DNA of 64,000 nt from Clostridia bacterium (GTDB lineage: Bacteria > Bacillota > Clostridia > Christensenellales > Pumilibacteraceae). Shown here in pieces: positions 9,332 to 16,866 of this stretch. Numbering within the stretch: the stretch's first letter is position 1; each line of letters starts with the position of its first letter. The position numbers and the translations under genes are program-made. The notes below the pieces were generated by a model. That model was not told where the DNA came from and made no database searches. It saw nothing but the letters and a program-made list of their open reading frames with translations. The DNA is taken from the NCBI GenBank assembly GCA_022791915.1, contig JAAWAB010000008.1, positions 62,001-126,000 of the forward strand, written 5' to 3'.

Positions 9332-10006
9332 TTACAGAATCCGTCCTTTTAAGCGGCGGATAGCCGACGGGACGGTTTCGGGGTCGGGGCGTACGCCGCT
9401 GCCTGCGTTGCGGTAGTCGAATTTTTGGGCGAAACAATCGAGCGAGTGGCAGGTGCGGTCGAGCGCGCGGTTTTGGAGTGCAACGAGTTCGGACAGATAC
9501 GCTTTGGTTTTGGCGCCCGCTTTATCGGAACAGCGCAACAGCAACGTATAGTGCGGCAGGCAAAAGCCGCCGCTTTTGCGGAATACGTTTCGGAATTCTT
9601 CTTCGCAAGCGTACATTTGCGCGACGGTGCAGGCGTAGCGAAACATCATTTCGTCTACGGAATTGCAAATGACGCAGGTATCCATTGTTTTTTCCAGTTC
9701 CGCCGCCTGCTTTTGCGCCTGCTTATACGAGCCGCACGGCTGGATTTGCGAGCGGATTTGTTGCGTTCGGGTGTGCAGTTGCAGAGATAGTCCCAACTTA
9801 TTTTTGCCTGCGAAGAGTTTTTTGAGATGGTCGCGGCAAAAGCCGTATTTGTTCACCATGACGCGATAGTCGGGTTCCATGACCGCTTCGTTGAGATATT
9901 GCTCGACGAGGCGGCTTTCGCTTTTGGCGTAAATTTGACAGAGCGGGCAATCGCAATCGGTGCGGAACGCTTCCCAAATGGGGTCGGTCTGGATATGATA
10001 CTGCAT
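9332..10006 (-). CDS. DUF6062-like cysteine-rich protein
   Basis: This 224-residue cytoplasmic protein of unknown function has four ordered Cys/His motifs: CDCPLC, GFCRDH, CVIC and GFCLPH. These read as two repeats of CxxC followed by FCxxH, suggesting a duplicated metal-binding or thiol unit. My recollection is that this matches DUF6062, but I could not check. The ATG at 10006 is chosen for its AAGGAGA site; an in-frame start at 10093 would overlap the divergent gene. There are no membrane segments. Gene order gives no hint beyond a shared upstream region with a SPOR-like protein gene. Confidence 0.75.
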   Translation of the reverse strand: MQYHIQTDPIWEAFRTDCDCPLCQIYAKSESRLVEQYLNEAVMEPDYRVMVNKYGFCRDHLKKLFAGKNKLGLSLQLHTRTQQIRSQIQPCGSYKQAQKQAAELEKTMDTCVICNSVDEMMFRYACTVAQMYACEEEFRNVFRKSGGFCLPHYTLLLRCSDKAGAKTKAYLSELVALQNRALDRTCHSLDCFAQKFDYRNAGSGVRPDPETVPSAIRRLKGRIL

Positions 10007-10036
10007 AACTTCTCCTTGCGGCGAATAGAATAGATT

Positions 10037-10063
10037 GTCCGCACGGGCGGACGGTCTTTTTTT
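10037..10063 (+). other. Hairpin with T run between divergent genes
   Basis: Perfect GTCCGC / GCGGAC stem with a 4-nt loop, followed by GGTC and T7. It resembles a terminator but lies upstream of a plus-strand start and downstream of no plus-strand gene nearer than 9300. It may be a late terminator for the deacetylase transcript or part of a control region. Confidence 0.4.
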
Positions 10064-10087
10064 CAGTATAGCATAAAGGAGAGAAAT

Positions 10088-10843
10088 ATGCAAGAAAGCG
10101 AACCGTATTTTATTTCCAGAAAACGCACCGTGCGCCGCGTGTACTGGGGCAGGATTATTGTCGTACTTGTGGTGGCGGCACTGCTCGTGATGGGCGGGGT
10201 GTTCTGGTTTTCGCGCACGGCGGGCAAGATTTCGGCGCCCGCAAGAGAGTATTGGTTTGTTTCGATGGGGGAATACGCCGACCTTGGGCAGGCGTCGGCG
10301 CGGGCGGCGACGGTGGCGGAAATCGGCGGCGCGGGGTACTTGTACGGAAACGCGCCGTATACGGTGTCGGCGGCATGTTACAAAGATAAAGAGGACGCCC
10401 GGAAAGTGAGCGACCGCATGAACGAAGAAGGCGAAACGAGCAGTCTGTTTTCGTTGCGGTGCGCTTCGGTTTCGGTGCGCAAGCCCAAAGAGAACGCCGC
10501 GCTCGCCAAAAAAATGCTTGTGCGTCCCGCCGGGTTGTTCGACGAATTATACGACATTTCGGTGCGCACGGAAACCAAAGAACTTTCGGAAACGGCGGCT
10601 TTATATGCGGCGCTCAAAATGAGCGTGGCGTGCGGAGAATACGCGCAGGATTGCGGCGAATTGGAAGGCGTGACGGGGGAGTATTTGGTTTCGTTGTTTT
10701 TGGCGCTTTCGTCTACGCTGGACACGTTGGCGCGTTCCACCGAAAAGGTTCCGCAGGCGTTCAAATATGCGTTGTGCGAGAGCGCGGTGAAAATCTGCAC
10801 GGTTACGGAGAGTTTTGCCGACCGATTGAAAAACGAGAAGTAG
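10088..10843 (+). CDS. Single-pass membrane protein with SPOR-like region
   Basis: This 251-residue protein has a short basic cytoplasmic tail and one membrane helix (about residues 21-42, IIVVLVVAALLVMGGVFWF). The outside part begins with about 75 residues resembling a SPOR fold: EYWFVSMGEY, then AATVAEIGGAGYLY, then KDKEDARKVSDRM. SPOR domains bind denuded peptidoglycan at division septa. The rest is helical with no motif I recognise. The ATG at 10088 follows AAAGGAGAG. The SPOR reading rests on pattern only. Confidence 0.6.
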   Translation: MQESEPYFISRKRTVRRVYWGRIIVVLVVAALLVMGGVFWFSRTAGKISAPAREYWFVSMGEYADLGQASARAATVAEIGGAGYLYGNAPYTVSAACYKDKEDARKVSDRMNEEGETSSLFSLRCASVSVRKPKENAALAKKMLVRPAGLFDELYDISVRTETKELSETAALYAALKMSVACGEYAQDCGELEGVTGEYLVSLFLALSSTLDTLARSTEKVPQAFKYALCESAVKICTVTESFADRLKNEK

Positions 10844-10905
10844 AACGACTGAAAAGCGAGAAGCGGGCGGAAAGCAAAAATAGGTGAAAAACATGTCGGA
10901 AATAC

Positions 10906-10934
10906 TTGAAAAAAACGGATTTTTGTGTTATGCT
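10906..10934 (+). promoter_or_regulatory. Promoter of the hydCBA operon
   Basis: TTGAAA (10906-10911), 17-nt spacer, TATGCT (10929-10934). About 95 nt of leader precedes hydC. A degenerate Rex-like dyad (TTGTGTT, 4 nt, TTAAAAT at 10923-10940) overlaps the -10 box. Confidence 0.65.
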
Positions 10935-11036
10935 TAAAATAATGCCGTATTTTTGTTTGCAATAGGACGAAAACGGCAATGCGTGACCGCGAAATGCGGG
11001 GCGTCAAATCTTTAATGCAGGAGAAAACAGGGTAAC

Positions 11037-11519
11037 ATGAGTAACAGTTTTATCGCAACTCCCGAGCAGGACAAAGCCTTCGACGAAGTGTTGAAGGAAT
11101 TGGAAACCGTGCCCGGACCGCTGATGAAGGCGTTGCAGAAAGCGCAGGAAATCTACGGATATCTGCCCATTGAGGTGCAGTCGCGTATTGCGGACAAGTT
11201 CGACGTGCCGCTCGAAGAAATTTACGGCATTGCCACCTTTTATTCGCAGTTCAACTTAAATCCCAAAGGCAAATACACCATAGGCATTTGCTTGGGAACG
11301 GCTTGCTACGTGAAGGGAAGCGGCGACGTGCTCAACAAGTTCAAGGAAAAGCTGGGCATAGAACCGGGGCAGACGACGCCCGACCGCAAGTTTACGTTGG
11401 ACGCCACGCGTTGTATCGGTTGTTGCGGACTTGCGCCCGTGCTTACCGTGAACGAGGAAGTGTACGGCAAAGTCACCGTTGACGACGTTGACAAGATTCT
11501 TGCCAAATATAACGATTGA
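11037..11519 (+). CDS. hydC: Hydrogenase subunit HydC (NuoE-like [2Fe-2S] protein)
   Basis: This 160-residue subunit has a thioredoxin-like fold that carries one [2Fe-2S] cluster. The four ligands fit C-x4-C (CLGTAC) and C-x3-C (CIGCC region). It is the small subunit of trimeric [FeFe] hydrogenases and complex I-like modules, passing electrons within the HydABC complex in the cytoplasm. It has a GCAGGAG site and is the first gene of the hydC-hydB-hydA operon. NuoE or HndA naming would fit the domain, but the downstream hydA decides for hydrogenase. Confidence 0.93.
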   Translation: MSNSFIATPEQDKAFDEVLKELETVPGPLMKALQKAQEIYGYLPIEVQSRIADKFDVPLEEIYGIATFYSQFNLNPKGKYTIGICLGTACYVKGSGDVLNKFKEKLGIEPGQTTPDRKFTLDATRCIGCCGLAPVLTVNEEVYGKVTVDDVDKILAKYND

Positions 11520-11569
11520 TAGCACAGGCATTGGGATTCATAAGATTTTAAGGAGATTTTAGTGGAGAT

Positions 11570-13447
11570 ATGAAAACGTTAACGGAATTGCAACAAATCC
11601 GCGACCGTATGAAAACGTGCTTGTGCACCCGCGACATTGCCGCGGAAATTCAGGCGGATACGACGGTGAAAAAGCATATATTGGTTTGCGGCGGCACGGG
11701 GTGTACTTCGGGCAACAGCAAGCGCATAGAAGAAGAAATCCGCAAAGGACTCGCGGAAAACGGGCTGGATAAGGAAGTTAAGCTCATTATGACGGGCTGT
11801 TTCGGGCTTTGCGCAAAGGGACCCATTGTGGTGGTGTATCCCGACGGCTCGTTCTATCAGCACGTAAAACCCGAGGACGCGCGGGAAATCGTGGAGGAGC
11901 ACATTAAAAACGGCAGACCGGTGGAGCGGTTGTTACATAGCGAAAAAGACGCTGCGGGTGCGTCCAAAGCAATCAACGAAACGTCGTTTTATAAGAGCCA
12001 ACGGCGTGTAGTACTTCGCAACTGCGGACTGATAGACCCCGAAAATATAGACGAATATCTGGCGCGCGACGGCTATCTTGCGTACGAGAAAGTGCTTAAA
12101 ACCATGACGCAACTCGAAGTGATAGACGAAATCAAGAAGAGCGGCTTGCGCGGGCGCGGCGGCGGCGGATTCCCCACGGGAACGAAGTGGGAATTTGCGC
12201 ACAATTCCGTTTCGGACACCAAATACGTGGTATGTAACGCCGACGAGGGCGACCCCGGCGCGTTTATGGACCGTTCGGTGTTGGAAGGCGACCCGCACTC
12301 GGTAATCGAGGCGATGATGATTGCGGGATACGCAATCGGCGCGGAGAAAGGATACATATACGTACGTGCCGAGTATCCGATTGCGGTACACCGTTTGGAA
12401 GTGGCAATCGGGCAGGCGCGTGAATACGGCATTTTGGGCGACAACGCCATGGGCTTGGGCAAGAATTTCGACATCGAGCTTCGCCTGGGCGCGGGTGCGT
12501 TTGTGTGCGGCGAAGAAACGGCGCTTTTGCAGAGTACCGAAGGCAAGCGCGGCGAGCCGCGTCAGCGTCCGCCGTTCCCCGCGGTGAAGGGATTGTTCGG
12601 TCAGCCCACGCTTATCAACAACGTGGAAACGTACGGCAACATTACGCAGATTATTCTCAAAGGCGCCGAATGGTTTGCCTCGATGGGTACCGAAAAGAGC
12701 AAAGGCACCAAAGTGTTTGCGCTCGGCGGCAAAATCAACAACACCGGACTTGTGGAAATTCCCATGGGAACCACGCTCCGCACCATTATAGAAGAAATCG
12801 GCGGCGGTGTGCCCAACAGCAAGAAATTCAAGGCGGCGCAAACGGGCGGACCGAGCGGCGGTTGTATTCCCGCGTCGCTTATCGACACCAAAATAGATTA
12901 CGACAATCTGATTGCCATCGGCTCGATGATGGGCAGCGGCGGTTTGATTGTAATGGACGAAGACAACTGCATGGTGGACATTGCCAAGTTCTTCTTGGAA
13001 TTTACGGTGGACGAATCGTGCGGAAAGTGCACGCCTTGTCGCATAGGCAACAAACGGCTGTACGAAATGCTGGATAAAGTTACCAAAGGCACCGCAACCA
13101 TGGAAGACCTTGACAAAATGGAAGAGCTGTGCTATTACATTAAGGAAAACTCGCTGTGCGGTTTGGGACAGACGGCGCCCAACCCCGTATTGAGCACGCT
13201 CCGCTATTTCCGCGACGAATACGTGGCGCACGTGCGCGACAAGAAGTGCCCCGCAGGCGTGTGCAAGGCACTTGTGTCGTACAAAATCAATCCGGAGAAA
13301 TGCGTAGGGTGCACGCTTTGCAAACGCAACTGCCCCGTGAACGCGATTACGGGCGAACTCAAACAGACGCATACAATCGACCCCGCAAAATGCATTAAGT
13401 GCGGCGCATGTATTGCCCGTTGCCCGAAGGGTGCCATCGAGAAGTAG
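11570..13447 (+). CDS. hydB: Hydrogenase subunit HydB (NuoF-like, NAD(H)/FMN)
   Basis: This 625-residue flavoprotein subunit exchanges electrons with NADH. Domains in order: an N-terminal thioredoxin-like [2Fe-2S] domain (CGGTGCTSG and CFGLCAKGP); an FMN/NADH-binding NuoF core with RGRGGGGFPTG and CNADEGDPGAF; an SLBB region; a [4Fe-4S] site ESCGKCTPCRIG; and a C-terminal two-[4Fe-4S] ferredoxin domain (CVGCTLCKRNC and CIKCGACIARC). This layout matches HydB of NADH-dependent or electron-bifurcating hydrogenases, including the C-terminal ferredoxin domain. It lies 50 nt after hydC and 10 nt before hydA. Confidence 0.95.
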   Translation: MKTLTELQQIRDRMKTCLCTRDIAAEIQADTTVKKHILVCGGTGCTSGNSKRIEEEIRKGLAENGLDKEVKLIMTGCFGLCAKGPIVVVYPDGSFYQHVKPEDAREIVEEHIKNGRPVERLLHSEKDAAGASKAINETSFYKSQRRVVLRNCGLIDPENIDEYLARDGYLAYEKVLKTMTQLEVIDEIKKSGLRGRGGGGFPTGTKWEFAHNSVSDTKYVVCNADEGDPGAFMDRSVLEGDPHSVIEAMMIAGYAIGAEKGYIYVRAEYPIAVHRLEVAIGQAREYGILGDNAMGLGKNFDIELRLGAGAFVCGEETALLQSTEGKRGEPRQRPPFPAVKGLFGQPTLINNVETYGNITQIILKGAEWFASMGTEKSKGTKVFALGGKINNTGLVEIPMGTTLRTIIEEIGGGVPNSKKFKAAQTGGPSGGCIPASLIDTKIDYDNLIAIGSMMGSGGLIVMDEDNCMVDIAKFFLEFTVDESCGKCTPCRIGNKRLYEMLDKVTKGTATMEDLDKMEELCYYIKENSLCGLGQTAPNPVLSTLRYFRDEYVAHVRDKKCPAGVCKALVSYKINPEKCVGCTLCKRNCPVNAITGELKQTHTIDPAKCIKCGACIARCPKGAIEK

Positions 13448-13457
13448 GGAGGAACTC

Positions 13458-15206
13458 ATGAAAAAACAAGTAACGTTGAAAATAAACGATATACCCGTTA
13501 CGGTGGACGAAGGCACGCGCGTGCTCGATGCCGCCAAAGCCGCGGGATTTACCATTCCCACGCTGTGCTACTTGAAAGATATTACCAACGACGGCAGTTG
13601 CCGTGTGTGTGTGGTGGAGATTAAAGGCATGCGCAATCTTGCCGCGTCGTGCTCTACGACGGTGCGCGAGGGCATGGAAGTATACACCAACACGCCCAAA
13701 GTGCGCAAGTCGCGCAAGACCACAATCGAGTTGATGCTTTCCAACCACGAAAAGAAATGCCTTTCGTGCGTGCGGAACGGAAACTGCGAACTTTCCAAAT
13801 TGAGTCAGGAATACGGTTGCGACCCTGTCGCGTACGAAGGAGTTACGAAACGGTATGCGGTGGAAGATTCCAATCCGTATCTTGTGCGCGACAACAACAA
13901 GTGCATTTTGTGTCGCAGATGTGTGGCGGTTTGCAACAAGATTCAGGGCGTGGGCGTGATAGGACCCAACGGACGCGGATTCGACACGCACATCGGCTGT
14001 GCGTTTGAAAGACCGTTGAACACCGTGCCGTGCGTGGCGTGCGGGCAGTGCATTAACGTGTGCCCCGTGGGCGCGTTGACCGAGCGCGACAACACGGCGG
14101 AAGTGCTCGAAGCGATTGCCGACCCCGAAAAATACGTGATTATGGGCACGGCGCCTTCGGTGCGTGTGGGAATCGGCGAAGAATTCGGGTATCCTATCGG
14201 CACCGACGCGGAAGGCAAGATGGTGTCGGCGATTAAAGCGTTGGGCGTGGATAAAGTGTTCGATGTGGATATGGCGGCGGATATGACGATTATGGAAGAA
14301 GGGTACGAACTTCTTTCGCGCTTAAAAGACCCTAACGCCAAATTGCCCATGATTACGAGTTGCAGTCCCGGTTGGATTCGGTACATCGAATACTATTATC
14401 CCGAACTGCTCGGACATTTGTCGTCGTGCAAGTCGCCGCAGCAGATGTTCGGTTCGATTATGAAAACGTACTATGCCGAGAAGTTCGGAATCGACCCCGC
14501 GAAAATCGTGGTGGTATCGGTGATGCCGTGCACGGCGAAGAAATTCGAGCGCACGCGCGACCATCAGTCGGCGAGCGGGTATCCCGACATAGATATTGTG
14601 CTGACCACGCGCGAGCTTGCCAAACTTCTCAAAGCGCAGGGAATCGATTTGGCGGCGATGCCGCAGGGCGAATTCGACAATCCGATTGGCGAAGGCAGCA
14701 GCGCAGGGCTTTTGTTCGGCGCTACGGGCGGCGTGATGGAAGCGGCGCTCCGCACGGTTTACGAAGTTGTGACGGGCAAAGAACCCGAAAAGCTCGACTT
14801 TAAGGCGGTGCGCGGCACGAAAGGAATCAAGACCGCGGTGGTGGATATGAACGGCACCCGCGTGAAAGTAGCGGTTGCGCATACGCTCCAAAATGCGAAA
14901 GTGATTATGGAGCAGATTAAAAACGGCACGGCGGACTATCAGTTTGTGGAAATCATGACCTGCCCCGGCGGTTGCGTGAACGGCGGCGGGCAGCCCATTC
15001 ATTCGGCAAAAGTACTCAATTCCACCGATATAAAGACGTTGCGCGCCAAGGCGATTTACAAGTCGGATAAGAAAGCTGCGTTGCGTAAATGCCATGAGAA
15101 CCCGATTGTGAAAACGTTGTATGCCGAATATTTCGGAGAGCCGAACAGTCATAAGGCGCACGAAGTGTTGCACACACAGTACACCAAACGTACCAAATTC
15201 GAATAA
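13458..15206 (+). CDS. hydA: [FeFe] hydrogenase catalytic subunit HydA
   Basis: This 582-residue catalytic subunit makes or oxidises H2 at the H-cluster. In order it has an N-terminal [2Fe-2S] domain (PTLCYLKD, GSCRVC), a His-ligated [4Fe-4S] motif (HEKKCLSCVRNGNC), two [4Fe-4S] sites (CILCRRCVAVC and CGQCINVC) and the H-cluster motifs TSCSPGW (L1), MPCTAKKFE (L2) and EIMTCPGGCVNGGG (L3). L1 has Ser where many enzymes have a second Cys. The ATG at 13458 follows GGGAGGA. With HydB and HydC it should form a soluble trimer, either NADH-only or bifurcating between NADH and ferredoxin. Maturases HydEFG are not in this window. Confidence 0.95.
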   Translation: MKKQVTLKINDIPVTVDEGTRVLDAAKAAGFTIPTLCYLKDITNDGSCRVCVVEIKGMRNLAASCSTTVREGMEVYTNTPKVRKSRKTTIELMLSNHEKKCLSCVRNGNCELSKLSQEYGCDPVAYEGVTKRYAVEDSNPYLVRDNNKCILCRRCVAVCNKIQGVGVIGPNGRGFDTHIGCAFERPLNTVPCVACGQCINVCPVGALTERDNTAEVLEAIADPEKYVIMGTAPSVRVGIGEEFGYPIGTDAEGKMVSAIKALGVDKVFDVDMAADMTIMEEGYELLSRLKDPNAKLPMITSCSPGWIRYIEYYYPELLGHLSSCKSPQQMFGSIMKTYYAEKFGIDPAKIVVVSVMPCTAKKFERTRDHQSASGYPDIDIVLTTRELAKLLKAQGIDLAAMPQGEFDNPIGEGSSAGLLFGATGGVMEAALRTVYEVVTGKEPEKLDFKAVRGTKGIKTAVVDMNGTRVKVAVAHTLQNAKVIMEQIKNGTADYQFVEIMTCPGGCVNGGGQPIHSAKVLNSTDIKTLRAKAIYKSDKKAALRKCHENPIVKTLYAEYFGEPNSHKAHEVLHTQYTKRTKFE

Positions 15207-15228
15207 GAAAAAATCGGAAAGACAAGAA

Positions 15229-15261
15229 GGACAATTCGCGGTTGCGGGTTGTTCTTTTTTT
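15229..15261 (+). terminator. Terminator of the hydCBA operon
   Basis: An 11-bp stem (GGACAATTCGC / GCGGGTTGTTC, with G-T pairs), GGTT loop and T7 tail, 22 nt after the hydA stop. Confidence 0.85.
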
Positions 15262-15336
15262 CGGTTTTGCGCGGTGGCTCGACAAAAAAGCGAAACCGGG
15301 TGAAAAAAGGAAAAAGGGGTTGCGGGGCTGTTGCGG

Positions 15337-15366
15337 TTGACAAAGAGCGAATAATTGGTATATAAT
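15337..15366 (+). promoter_or_regulatory. Promoter of fabV
   Basis: TTGACA (15337-15342), 18-nt spacer, TATAAT (15361-15366). The ribosome-binding site GAGGAG is just before the ATG at 15409. Confidence 0.85.
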
Positions 15367-15408
15367 CATACATGAATTCCAAAATATATATAGTAAGAGG
15401 AGAACAGA

Positions 15409-16572
15409 ATGGTAATCGAACCCAAAGTGCGCGGATTTATCTGCACGACGGCACATCCGACGGGGTGCAAGAAAGCGGTGGAAGAACAGATAGCCGTTGC
15501 GAAATCGTATGCGGGGAAAATCCGAGCTGGCAAAAAGGCGCTGATTATCGGCGGCAGTACGGGGTACGGGCTGGCGTCGCGCATTGCGCTTGCATTCGGC
15601 GGCGGTGCGGCTACGCTGAACGTGATGTTCGAGCGTCCTGCGGCGGGCGTGCGTACCGCTACGGCGGGGTGGTACAATACTGCCGCGTTGGAAGAACGGG
15701 CACGGGAGGAAGGATTATACGCCAAATCGATAAACGGGGACGCGTTTTCGGCGGAAATCAAGGAACGCGTGATTGCGGCTATCAAGCGTGACCTGGGCAA
15801 AGTGGATACGGTGGTGTATTCGCTTGCGGCACCGCGCAGAACCATGCCCGACGGCACGGTGTACAGTTCGGCGCTCAAAACGGTGGGCGACGTGTTTACC
15901 GACAAAACGATAGACATGCGTACGGGCGAAGTGGGCGAAGTGTCGGTGACGCCCGCAACAGAAGAAGAAATCGACGCAACCGTTAAAGTGATGGGCGGCG
16001 AAGATTGGGCGGACTGGATTGCGGCGCTCGACAATGCGGGCGTATTGGAAAAAGGGGCTTTGACGCTGGCGTATTCGTATATAGGACCCACGCTCACGCA
16101 CCCCATTTACCGCGACGGTTCTATCGGTATGGCGAAACGCGATTTGTATTACACCGCCAAAGCGTTGACCAAAAAGTACGGTGTGAACGCGCGGATTTCG
16201 GTGAACAAAGCGCTGGTCACGCAGTCGAGTTCGGCAATTCCCGTTGTGCCGCTGTATATTTCGTTGTTATATAAGGCGATGAAAGCGGCAAATGTGCACG
16301 AAGGGTGTATCGAGCAGATGTGCAGGCTGTTTTCCGACAAGCTGAATGTGTTTGACGACGAAGGACAGATTCGGTTGGACGATTACGAGATGGACGAGAA
16401 AATCCAGTCGGCGGTGAAAAAGGCGTGGCAGGCGGTGCGCACCGACAATCTGTCGGAATATGCCGATTTGGACGGGTACTGGCACGATTTTTACCGCATG
16501 TTCGGATTCCGTGCGGACGGGGTGGACTATTCCGCCGACGTGGACGCCGACGTGCCGATTGCGGAGGCGTGA
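15409..16572 (+). CDS. fabV: Enoyl-ACP / trans-2-enoyl-CoA reductase FabV
   Basis: This 387-residue NAD(P)H-dependent reductase of the extended SDR type reduces trans-2-enoyl-ACP (or enoyl-CoA) in fatty-acid synthesis or butyrate-like pathways. The cofactor motif GGSTGYGLASR is near residue 50, and the catalytic Y-x8-K is seen in YRDGSIGMAK. The N-terminal VRGFICTTAHPTGC is typical of FabV. The gene stands alone with its own promoter, away from other fab genes. FabV enzymes are often naturally resistant to triclosan. Whether ACP or CoA is the substrate cannot be read from the sequence. Confidence 0.95.
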   Translation: MVIEPKVRGFICTTAHPTGCKKAVEEQIAVAKSYAGKIRAGKKALIIGGSTGYGLASRIALAFGGGAATLNVMFERPAAGVRTATAGWYNTAALEERAREEGLYAKSINGDAFSAEIKERVIAAIKRDLGKVDTVVYSLAAPRRTMPDGTVYSSALKTVGDVFTDKTIDMRTGEVGEVSVTPATEEEIDATVKVMGGEDWADWIAALDNAGVLEKGALTLAYSYIGPTLTHPIYRDGSIGMAKRDLYYTAKALTKKYGVNARISVNKALVTQSSSAIPVVPLYISLLYKAMKAANVHEGCIEQMCRLFSDKLNVFDDEGQIRLDDYEMDEKIQSAVKKAWQAVRTDNLSEYADLDGYWHDFYRMFGFRADGVDYSADVDADVPIAEA

Positions 16573-16625
16573 GATATCGCGCGCGGTTCGTGTCGAAATT
16601 TTTACGGTTCTGTCTTGACTTTTCC

Positions 16626-16654
16626 TTGACAGTTTGACGAATATGTGGTATTAT
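16626..16654 (+). promoter_or_regulatory. Promoter of the subtilisin-LRR gene
   Basis: TTGACA (16626-16631), 17-nt spacer, TATTAT (16649-16654). The predicted start near 16661 gives a leader of about 206 nt. Confidence 0.75.
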
Positions 16655-16681
16655 ATCATAAATTCGTATCGGAGAATTGAC

Positions 16682-16719
16682 AAGGGCGTCGGAAGTTGTT
16701 TTCGCGCACCCTTTTTTTT
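16682..16719 (+). terminator. Attenuator-like hairpin and T8 run in the leader of the subtilisin-LRR gene
   Basis: An imperfect stem starting AAGGG and closing with CCC directly before T8 (16712-16719). It lies about 20-60 nt downstream of the predicted transcription start and 147 nt before the start codon, so readthrough would be needed for expression. A smaller AATTC / GAATT stem (about 16660-16678) precedes it. The stem has internal mismatches. Confidence 0.5.
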
Positions 16720-16789
16720 ATGAAAAGGAGCGAAATCGACGGACGGGCGAACCTTGTGCGCGAAATGCGGACAAGTTTTCCGTGCAAAA

Positions 16790-16843
16790 GAAAAACGAAC
16801 CCGATTGCAAAGGGAAAAGGGGCAATCGGGAATATGGTTTTTC
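16790..16843 (+). promoter_or_regulatory. Nested stem-loop in the 5' leader just before the ribosome-binding site
   Basis: Two perfect nested stems: outer GAAAAAC (16790-16796) / GTTTTTC (16837-16843) and inner CCCGATTGC (16800-16808) / GCAATCGGG (16822-16830), with a small internal loop. The AAAGGAG site starts about 10 nt later. This could control translation or message stability. It matches no riboswitch class I know. Confidence 0.6.
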
Positions 16844-16866
16844 CGAGAAAAAAAGGAGTGAATACC

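Noticed and set aside
11933..13561. Long minus-strand open frame opposite hydB
   Set aside because: Antisense to a strongly conserved gene and without a ribosome site; a composition effect.
16696..16866. N-terminal extension of the giant protease starting at an earlier ATG
   Set aside because: The ribosome site lies inside that stretch, and a typical signal peptide starts right at the TTG at 16867.
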